Positions 31,727 through 37,161 of a stretch of 37,161 nt of DNA are shown piece after piece. This DNA comes from an uncultured Lachnospiraceae bacterium (GTDB lineage: Bacteria > Bacillota > Clostridia > Lachnospirales > Lachnospiraceae). The stretch's first letter is position 1; the number at the start of each line of letters is the position of its first letter. A program made the translations under genes and the position numbers. The stretch spans positions 1 through 37,161 of the forward strand of contig CAMAGI010000011.1 in the NCBI GenBank assembly GCA_945833775.1. The letters are read 5' to 3'. The notes under the pieces were generated by a model. The model did no database searches. It saw only the letters and a list, made by a program, of their open reading frames with translations, and was not told the origin of the DNA.

Positions 31727-33283
31727 GTGGAGTTATTGAAAAAGAATATACATATGGACCGCATTCGAACAGAGGGAGTGACCCAGATCGCTCTCGAAGA
31801 TGATGTGAATCTTTCGGAGAACAAGCCGGATGTGAGCAGTATCAGCCTGGAGCGGGGAGAACTGGTGATTGAGGAGGTCAAGCCCGGTACGGATTGTGTC
31901 AATGTGCGCGGCAGACTGAATTTCTGTGTGCTTTACTATACGCAGGAACCCGGCTGCAGCCTTGTGAATATGGAGGGCAGAATCCTTTTCGATGAGAAAA
32001 TCAACCTGCAGGGCGTGATGCCTGCGGACACGGTTCGTGTGGATACGGAGGTGGAAGACTTAAGTATCGGCATCATCAATTCCCGCAAACTCAGTGTGCA
32101 ATCCGTTGTGACACTGTATGCTTCCGTGGAAGAATTGTACGATGAGGAGGCGCCCATCGGGCTGTACGGGGATGAGAAAGTGGAGTATCGCAAGGTCCCC
32201 CTGGAGCTGGCGCAGATTACCATCTGCAAAAACGATATTTATCGCATTCGTGAGGAGTTTACGCTTCCCTCCAACTATCCGAATGTCTTTCAGATACTGT
32301 GGAATTGTATTTCCCTGTGCGACGTGGAATTTCGCGTGCTGAATGAAAAACTGTCGGTTCAGGGTGAGGCACGGCTGTTCATGCTCTACGAGGGGGAGGG
32401 AGAGGATCACCCGATTCGCAGCTACGAGACGGCCCTTCCCTTCTCGGGTGTGCTGGAATGCCACGGCTGCAGAGAGGGAGACGTGGGAGACATCCGCTAT
32501 CTTGTCAACAGCCATGAGCTGAGCGTACGCCCCGATCTGGACGGTGAGGAGAGAAACATCGGCCTGGAGCTTGCCATGGACCTCTCAATCCATGTTTATG
32601 CAGATGAGAAGATGGAGCTGGTGACCGATCTCTACGGGGTTGCGAAGGAAATTGAGACGCAGTCCCATTCGGTTGGCCTTCGTCGGCTCCTGTCCAAGGT
32701 CACCGGGAAATGCAAGGTGACCGATCGCATTCGGACGGAAAACGGGGCACCGCCCGTTCTGCAGCTGGTGCACAGCGAAGGAAAAGTTTTGCAGGAGGGA
32801 CAGGAGGTATCGGGGGATGGAATCCAACTGACCGGATGGCTCCAGGTGAAGGTCATGTACATCACGGGGGATGACGAGAATCCCTATTCTGCAACGCAGG
32901 CGCAGATTCCGTATCAGTATCATTTGGAGGTGCCCGGGATCAAATCGGAGGATATGAAGAAGATCACCGCCCAGGTGGAACAATTACAGGTTACCATGCT
33001 GGATGGTGAGGAGATGGATGTGAAAGCAGTCCTAAGTTTTGAGACCACTGTCTTTCAGGCGATCCCCGTAGAACTGATCAGCCAGGTTACCGTGAGCGAG
33101 CCGGACAGCGCCAAAATGAGTGAATTGCCGGGTATGGTTATCCATGTGGTAAAGGCAGGGGATAATCTCTGGAACATCGGAAAGCGCTACTATGTTCCGG
33201 TGGATCTTCTACGGGATCTCAACGACTTAAAGACCGATGAACTGCAACCCGGTCAAAAACTTCTGATCGTGAAGCAGGGTTAA
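31727..33283 (+). CDS. DUF3794 (SPOCS) repeats with C-terminal LysM, spore-envelope type protein
   Basis: 518 residues starting at GTG 31727, with GGAGGT seven bases upstream. The first SPOCS/DUF3794 domain covers about residues 30-130 (KPDVSSISLERGELVIEEVK, then VRGRLNFCVLYY), and a second and third follow (around 180-290 and 340-455, with FQVKVMYIT-like LQVKVMYITGD). The last 48 residues form a LysM domain, VIHVVKAGDNLWNIGKRYYV to LQPGQKLLIV, which binds N-acetylglucosamine in wall or cortex. There is no signal peptide, as expected for a mother-cell protein deposited on the spore, as in SpoVID/SafA-like proteins; that role is inferred. It follows pyrD by 56 bases and is closed by a strong terminator. 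Confidence 0.88.
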   Translation: MELLKKNIHMDRIRTEGVTQIALEDDVNLSENKPDVSSISLERGELVIEEVKPGTDCVNVRGRLNFCVLYYTQEPGCSLVNMEGRILFDEKINLQGVMPADTVRVDTEVEDLSIGIINSRKLSVQSVVTLYASVEELYDEEAPIGLYGDEKVEYRKVPLELAQITICKNDIYRIREEFTLPSNYPNVFQILWNCISLCDVEFRVLNEKLSVQGEARLFMLYEGEGEDHPIRSYETALPFSGVLECHGCREGDVGDIRYLVNSHELSVRPDLDGEERNIGLELAMDLSIHVYADEKMELVTDLYGVAKEIETQSHSVGLRRLLSKVTGKCKVTDRIRTENGAPPVLQLVHSEGKVLQEGQEVSGDGIQLTGWLQVKVMYITGDDENPYSATQAQIPYQYHLEVPGIKSEDMKKITAQVEQLQVTMLDGEEMDVKAVLSFETTVFQAIPVELISQVTVSEPDSAKMSELPGMVIHVVKAGDNLWNIGKRYYVPVDLLRDLNDLKTDELQPGQKLLIVKQG

Positions 33284-33306
33284 GAAAATTATTTGTGGAA
33301 CGATAA

Positions 33307-33343
33307 AAAATCCCCCATCCGGAGGAATCCGATGGGGGATTTT
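33307..33343. terminator. Bidirectional intrinsic terminator
   Basis: AAAATCCCCCATC (33307-33319) and GATGGGGGATTTT (33331-33343) form a 13-bp stem. Read on the minus strand it is followed by six T, and on the plus strand by four. It closes both the DUF3794-LysM gene and the opposing gene that ends at 33350. Confidence 0.9.
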
Positions 33344-33349
33344 GATTGA

Positions 33350-33964
33350 CTACTTTGTGGGATCCGCATTCTGGGCAGCCATCTCGTCGAATTTCTTCAG
33401 GACCTCATCGTAGGTCTTTTTAGAAATCTCGGGAAGCTCACCGCCCCAGGTTTTTTCTGCCTGCTTGTAGCCCTTCTTGAAGGCCTCGCGCATCTCTTCG
33501 ATTTTGTCGGGATCACCGCCGGTCAGTGCGGTAGCAAACTGGATGATGCGATCGGAGGTCTGCTTTACACCCCAGTAACCGTCCTCGGCAATATCCTTCT
33601 GTGCCTGCGCCTTGGTCTCGGCATCCACGGTGTAATCACCGCTTCTTAAAAAGGACCAGATGTCCGTGGCATTTCCGTAAGCGGTGGATTGTTTGGCAAT
33701 CAATTTCTCTACCAGATCCTTAAACTGTGCGGTTCTGGCATCAGCCTCTGCTTTCAATCGGTTGATCAGCTCGGTGTCGGGAGTGTATGATTTCTTTGCA
33801 GAGGAGGTCTGTGCTTCCGTGGAGGGCTCGTATACAACGCCGGTCTCCTCGGCAGCGGTAGTTGTCTTGGCATCACTTGTCTCCCCGCTTTTTGCAGCTG
33901 CGGCAGGTGCGGTGTAGGAGTAGGCGGATGCAGCCTGTGTGGTGGTTACATTGTTTACGCTCAT
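33350..33964 (-). CDS. Uncharacterised protein with TSDRI...GGELPEIS C-terminal domain
   Basis: 204 residues from ATG 33964 (AGAGGGA upstream; the frame runs further to 33997 without a site). The N-terminal half is low-complexity Ala/Thr/Ser/Glu (VTTTQAASAYSYTAPAAAAK) with no signal peptide. The C-terminal half is helical and conserved-looking: GYWGVKQTSDRIIQFATALT, then GGDPDKIEEMREAFKKGYKQ, then GELPEISKKTYDEVLKKFDE. I recall similar C-terminal blocks in other Firmicutes and, more distantly, in DUF5610-like proteobacterial proteins, but this is memory and not a search. A sigma-D (flagellar)-like promoter lies upstream. Function unknown. Confidence 0.8.
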   Translation of the reverse strand: MSVNNVTTTQAASAYSYTAPAAAAKSGETSDAKTTTAAEETGVVYEPSTEAQTSSAKKSYTPDTELINRLKAEADARTAQFKDLVEKLIAKQSTAYGNATDIWSFLRSGDYTVDAETKAQAQKDIAEDGYWGVKQTSDRIIQFATALTGGDPDKIEEMREAFKKGYKQAEKTWGGELPEISKKTYDEVLKKFDEMAAQNADPTK

Positions 33965-34050
33965 AAGTTCCCTCTTTTCCGGTGCACTCGGCACCAATTC
34001 CCCGAAGGGGTGTCATCCGTGACGGAGATATTTCCGGTTTTCACTTTTTG

Positions 34051-34077
34051 TTTCGGCTGTATGGTAAGAATAGTTTA
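34051..34077 (-). promoter_or_regulatory. Sigma-D/FliA-like promoter upstream of the 33350-33964 gene
   Basis: On the minus strand TAAA (34077-34074), a 16-base gap and GCCGAAAC (34057-34050). The sigma-D/sigma-28 consensus is TAAA with GCCGATAA about 15 bases later, so six of eight -10 positions match. Confidence 0.4.
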
Positions 34078-34083
34078 TAGCGC

Positions 34084-34113
34084 TTGACGAAACAGTTTGT
34101 TTTGTACTAAAAT
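34084..34113 (+). promoter_or_regulatory. Putative sigma-A promoter of ispE
   Basis: TTGACG (34084-34089), 18 bases, TAAAAT (34108-34113), 48 bases before the ispE start. Confidence 0.6.
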
Positions 34114-34161
34114 AAATACAATCCGTGTATTTTGTATACACTTCTGAGGGGAAAAAGCAAC

Positions 34162-35019
34162 ATGACAGAGTATCAGATGAAGGCCTATGCCAAGATCAAC
34201 CTCGGTCTTGACGTTCTGGGCAAATTGGAGAACGGGTATCACGAGGTTAAGATGGTGATGCAGACGGTGGGAATCTGCGATGTGCTGGAGTTAAAGCGAA
34301 GCGGCAGTGGGATTGTGGTGACTACGGATTCGGGTGAACTTCCCACAGATGAGAATAATCTGATTTTCAAAGCGGCGAAATTGATGCGGGAGCGATATCA
34401 TATTGCGGACGGAATCCGCATTCATCTGGCCAAGAATATTCCCATAGCCGCGGGAATGGCCGGCGGTAGCACGGACGCTGCGGCGACGCTGAAGGGGATT
34501 AACCGGATGTTTGAATTGGGGGCAACCCCGGAGGAACTGATGGAGCTGGGCGTAAAGATCGGCGCGGATGTCCCGTACTGTGTGCTGGGTGGAACCGCTC
34601 TCGCAGAGGGAATCGGCGAAAAACTGACCGCACTGACTCCGGTGCCCAAATGTACACTTCTGGTGGCTAAGCCGGATATCAATGTCTCCACGAAGTACGT
34701 GTATGAGCATCTGGACGCCGCAGAGAACCTTAAACATCCCGATATTGACGGAATGGTGGAAGCGATTGCACTGGGCAGTCTGCAGGGAATTCTGGAACGT
34801 TTTGGAAATGTGCTTGAGACGGTGACAATTCCCGCGTATCCGGTGATTGCCAGGATCAAGGAGCGCATGCTTTCCCTGGGCAGCGTCGGCAGTCTGATGA
34901 GCGGCAGCGGCCCCACAGTGTTCGGCGTCTACCTGGATAAGGCGACGGCGCAGACCGCAGCCGAAGCCATAAGGGATGAGGGGCTGGCCGGACAGATTTA
35001 CGTGACGGAGACCTGCTGA
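34162..35019 (+). CDS. ispE: 4-diphosphocytidyl-2-C-methyl-D-erythritol kinase
   Basis: 285 residues from ATG 34162, with GAGGGG about ten bases upstream; an in-frame start at 34132 is less likely. GHMP kinase that phosphorylates CDP-ME in the MEP isoprenoid pathway. The substrate-binding N-terminus is AYAKINLGLDVLGKLENGYH, the ATP-binding loop is PIAAGMAGGSTDAAATLKGI (about 94-113), and GSLMSGSGPTVFGVY is the C-terminal GHMP motif. Residue Asp in GADVPYC is the expected base. A GntR-family gene follows 64 bases later. Confidence 0.95.
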   Translation: MTEYQMKAYAKINLGLDVLGKLENGYHEVKMVMQTVGICDVLELKRSGSGIVVTTDSGELPTDENNLIFKAAKLMRERYHIADGIRIHLAKNIPIAAGMAGGSTDAAATLKGINRMFELGATPEELMELGVKIGADVPYCVLGGTALAEGIGEKLTALTPVPKCTLLVAKPDINVSTKYVYEHLDAAENLKHPDIDGMVEAIALGSLQGILERFGNVLETVTIPAYPVIARIKERMLSLGSVGSLMSGSGPTVFGVYLDKATAQTAAEAIRDEGLAGQIYVTETC

Positions 35020-35083
35020 AGCAATGCAATCGTTTTTACAAACCTGTAAATGGGGATTTGTGTGGAATGGGGAAGGATAAAGA

Positions 35084-35776
35084 ATGACGGACAACTTTCA
35101 AACGATGAATATGGATGAATTTTTACCGTTGCGCGATGTCGTTTTCAACACATTGCGCCAGGCAATTCTCACGGGGGAACTCAAGCCGGGGGAGCGCCTT
35201 ATGGAGATTCATCTGGCAAACAAACTGGGTGTGAGCCGTACACCCATCCGTGAGGCGATCCGTAAGCTGGAATTGGAGGGGCTTGTGACCATGATTCCCA
35301 GAAGAGGGGCGGAAGTGGCACAAATTACGGAGAAAAGCATGAACGACGTGTTGGAGGTGCGCCGTGCTATGGATGCACTGTGCGTGGAGCTTGCCTGTGA
35401 CCGTATTACGGAGGAGGAGCTGGAACAGCTGAGGGATGCCTGCAGGAATTTTGAGCTGGCAGTCAAAAACGGCGATGTCAAAAAGATTGCCCAGGCAGAT
35501 GTGGCTCTGCACGATATCATTGTGCGCGCAACCGGAAATGCAAGACTGATCCAGCTGGTTAACAACCTCTCCGAGCAGATGTACCGCTACCGCTTTGAGT
35601 ATATCAAGGATTCCGCTCAGCACGATAATCTGATTGAAGAGCATCGGGTCATCTACGAGAGTATTGTGAGAAAGGATAAGGAGACCGCTTCGGCGGCCGC
35701 CAAGACCCATATTGACAACCAGAAGAAAGCCATTATCCGGCAGATTCGTCTGGATAAACAGCGTCTGCAGGTTTAG
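35084..35776 (+). CDS. GntR-family regulator, FadR/FCD subgroup
   Basis: 230 residues. The N-terminal winged helix-turn-helix (about 15-80) contains LKPGERLMEIHLANKLGVSR and TPIREAIRKLELEGLVTMIP; the C-terminal FCD domain (about 90-215) contains the metal-binding Asp/His set in QADVALHDIIVRATGN, EEHRVIYESIVRKDK and KTHIDNQKKA. FCD regulators bind organic acids and act as repressors or activators of sugar-acid catabolism. The target is unknown; no catabolic operon is next to it. GGAAGG lies seven bases before the ATG. It sits after ispE and before a small exported protein gene. Confidence 0.9.
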   Translation: MTDNFQTMNMDEFLPLRDVVFNTLRQAILTGELKPGERLMEIHLANKLGVSRTPIREAIRKLELEGLVTMIPRRGAEVAQITEKSMNDVLEVRRAMDALCVELACDRITEEELEQLRDACRNFELAVKNGDVKKIAQADVALHDIIVRATGNARLIQLVNNLSEQMYRYRFEYIKDSAQHDNLIEEHRVIYESIVRKDKETASAAAKTHIDNQKKAIIRQIRLDKQRLQV

Positions 35777-35844
35777 CCCGGTGAAAACCGGTCATAATCT
35801 CATTGTGAGGAACATTTCAGAAGGTTCCGACAGTGAGGTGAGAT

Positions 35845-36108
35845 ATGAAACGTAATGGCATGAAAAAAGTCCTCCTCGGGTGTGCAGCAATCGCCTGGTG
35901 GGGGCTTTTGTATCCGGAGCTTACTGTTTTGCCGGACACGTACCGGGTGGTATGTGAGGGCGATGAACCCGAAGAGGCACAGCAGGACCGGTCGATTCAG
36001 TGGGATCTTACAGGAAATGCCTACTGGAAATTAGTGGAGGCAGGCTCCGACAAAATCTGTCTGAAAAGCCGTTTTGCGGAAGTGCTTTCGGACTGGATCA
36101 GGCGATAG
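35845..36108 (+). CDS. Small exported or membrane-anchored protein, 87 aa
   Basis: MKRNGMKKVLLGCAAIAWWG begins a short hydrophobic segment (residues 7-22) that could be a signal peptide or anchor; the following LYPELTVLPDTYRVVCEGDE is the only part that looks family-like. The C-terminal half is soluble and charged. GAGGTGAG precedes the ATG. The product overlaps no other gene; the next gene (DUF1934) starts 17 bases later. Function unknown. Confidence 0.65.
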   Translation: MKRNGMKKVLLGCAAIAWWGLLYPELTVLPDTYRVVCEGDEPEEAQQDRSIQWDLTGNAYWKLVEAGSDKICLKSRFAEVLSDWIRR

Positions 36109-36125
36109 CCGACAGGGAGATTGAC

Positions 36126-36530
36126 GTGACAAGAGAAAACAGCAGAGTACAACTGGAGATCGCGGGAATGGATGCGCTGGAAATTAAGACGGAGGCGCAG
36201 CTTTTCTGGAAAGGCGAAAAAGCATACCTTCTCTACGAGGAGCGGGACAAGGACGGAACAACCACGAAGTGCCGTCTGAAATTCGACACTGCTTCTCTGG
36301 AGATGACAAGACAGGGGGCATCCCACACGAGGCTGGTATTTGAACCGTCAAAGGAGTATTGCTCGGACTATCACACTGCATTTGGGGCGATTCCGATCAA
36401 CCTTATGTGCACAAAACTCTCCGTTCTGGAATCGGAAGAGACGATAAAAATAAGGCTTGCCTACCGTATGGAAATGGGTGGGCAAAGCCTTGATGAGTGT
36501 CTTGTGAAAATTGAATGCAGAGCTATTTGA
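36126..36530 (+). CDS. DUF1934 (YwiB-like) beta-barrel protein
   Basis: 134 residues from GTG 36126, with AGGGAG six bases upstream; the frame is open from 36000 but the earlier part has no site and overlaps the small protein in another frame. Features of DUF1934: LEIAGMDALEIKTEAQLFWK, KAYLLYEERDKDGTTTKCRL, then a core TRLVFEPSKEYCSDYHTAFG and LAYRMEMGGQSLDECLVKIE at the end, giving an eight-stranded, lipocalin-like barrel in solved members. No ligand is known. Its 3' end overlaps the opposing gene by 8 bp. Confidence 0.85.
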   Translation: MTRENSRVQLEIAGMDALEIKTEAQLFWKGEKAYLLYEERDKDGTTTKCRLKFDTASLEMTRQGASHTRLVFEPSKEYCSDYHTAFGAIPINLMCTKLSVLESEETIKIRLAYRMEMGGQSLDECLVKIECRAI

Positions 36531-36999
36531 TCGGTTTTGCTCCGGCTTTTTCCTGCGCAGCCTCAAGGGCACGCTTGAAGAAGCCTTTTTTCTTGACGGG
36601 TACTGCCTCGGATTTACCGTGCAGGCCTCTGACCTCCAGAATATAGATGCCGCTGACAACGGCTTTTACTTCCTTCTTGATGGGGATGGACTCGTAGATC
36701 TTTTCATCCGCTACCAGGGACATGATCTGGGGACCGACCTTCGCCTTGACAATGGGGAGCTTGGTTCTGCGCATTGCCTTGGGAGTCTGGTCGATGACCA
36801 TCTGCGGCAGACCCGATTCGTTTAGCCGCATCCGCTTCTTGTCGATGATCAACATGGAAACGGTCTGTTTGTTCGCCTCCATCATTTCCTTCTGTTCAGC
36901 CTGCTTCTTCTGCGCACGCTTGCCCAGAAAGTATAAGGCGACAATGATTGCTACCAATATCACTAAAATAATTATAAATACAATTGTTCCGGTTTTCAT
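36523..36999 (-). CDS. Single-pass membrane protein of unknown function
   Basis: 158 residues from ATG 36999, with AAAGGAG upstream (the frame extends to 37047 without a better start). A single membrane helix is at residues 5-24 (TIVFIIILVILVAIIVALYF), then a basic KRAQKKQAEQK linker and a cytoplasmic part with MLIIDKKRMRLNESGLPQMV, RRTKLPIVKAKVGPQIMSLV and VKAVVSGIYILEVRGLHG. It looks like a conserved Lachnospiraceae protein of unknown role. YajC is a superficial parallel (short N-terminal helix, then a basic linker), but the rest does not match. Confidence 0.8.
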   Translation of the reverse strand: MKTGTIVFIIILVILVAIIVALYFLGKRAQKKQAEQKEMMEANKQTVSMLIIDKKRMRLNESGLPQMVIDQTPKAMRRTKLPIVKAKVGPQIMSLVADEKIYESIPIKKEVKAVVSGIYILEVRGLHGKSEAVPVKKKGFFKRALEAAQEKAGAKPIK

Positions 37000-37105
37000 G
37001 ATCCGTTCTCCTTTCCAAATTCGAACAAAACTTATTTTAACATACAATCCCCCAATCAGGCAACATGACTTTTTCGTTTTTTTTACAGACTTTTCCTCCC
37101 AAACA

Positions 37106-37114
37106 TGCTATAAT
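37106..37114 (+). promoter_or_regulatory. Extended -10 promoter at the window edge
   Basis: TGCTATAAT is a perfect extended -10 element (37106-37114). The best -35 candidate is weak. A hairpin, AAAAGCAA with TTGCTTTT and inner GCCG/CGGC (37127-37161), starts within about ten bases of the expected start point and may be an attenuator or terminator. The controlled gene is outside the window. Confidence 0.55.
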
Positions 37115-37161
37115 GTACGCGAGCAGAAAAGCAAGCGACGCCGAAGGCGGCATTTGCTTTT

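Noticed and set aside
35778..35840. Series of small hairpins (CCGGT-GAAA-ACCGG and GGAAC/GTTCC) as a riboswitch
   Set aside because: Stems are only 4-5 bp, no terminator or ribosome-site pairing is seen, and chance is a sufficient explanation.

Overview
The window is a stretch of a low-to-mid-GC Gram-positive chromosome, most likely from a spore-forming Lachnospiraceae-type clostridium. The evidence is a SpoVT-type regulator, a DUF3794/LysM spore-envelope protein, a degenerate SpoIIQ-like LytM protein, class 1B PyrD with PyrK, a T-box in front of a type-2 (long) ileS, strong AGGAGG-like ribosome binding sites, frequent GTG/TTG starts and clostridial -35/-10 promoters. No tRNA, rRNA, CRISPR array, transposase or phage gene was seen.

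Layout. 1-2127: the tail of a TPR-like protein, a 36-residue small ORF and a PfkB sugar kinase. 2150-4268: a GT39-type membrane glycosyltransferase and a stand-alone response-regulator receiver, transcribed divergently from promoters whose -35 boxes overlap. 4270-7370: an AT-rich accessory patch with a long hairpin, five tandem 63-bp repeats, an anchored GH114-like protein, a chimeric small gene carrying a GGADGPTS motif, and a 5'-truncated DUF4143 ATPase fused to it by a deletion. 7373-10809: spoVT, then pncB and a membrane diguanylate cyclase on the minus strand. 10869-19736: Ile T-box, ileS, glgP, an aconitase-family hydratase and an SseB-like protein. 19740-21152: a structured leader with terminator, then a protein with EF-hand-like calcium loops. 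21318-27309: a plus-strand run of SpoIIQ-like, amidohydrolase, GH9-like lipoprotein, ddl and murF, meeting plsC tail to tail with a 26-bp overlap. 28144-31670: a PrcB-like lipoprotein and pyrC-pyrK-pyrD. 31727-37161: DUF3794-LysM protein, an uncharacterised minus-strand protein with a sigma-D-like promoter, ispE, a GntR/FCD regulator, a small exported protein, DUF1934, a single-pass membrane protein, and a promoter with a hairpin cut by the window edge.

How the genes fit together. Most are housekeeping: isoleucyl-tRNA charging under tRNA control, glycogen breakdown, NAD salvage, pyrimidine synthesis, isoprenoid precursors, the D-Ala-D-Ala branch of peptidoglycan synthesis, phospholipid acylation and late sporulation. 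The most interesting signals are non-coding. The pncB mRNA leader can be drawn as an H-type pseudoknot directly before its ribosome binding site. The leader at 19770-19889 has mutually exclusive pairings that look like a terminator switch. Two divergent promoter pairs share the same 7-bp -35 element. The 63-bp repeat array has no assigned function. All pairings were worked out by eye; no folding or database search was run.
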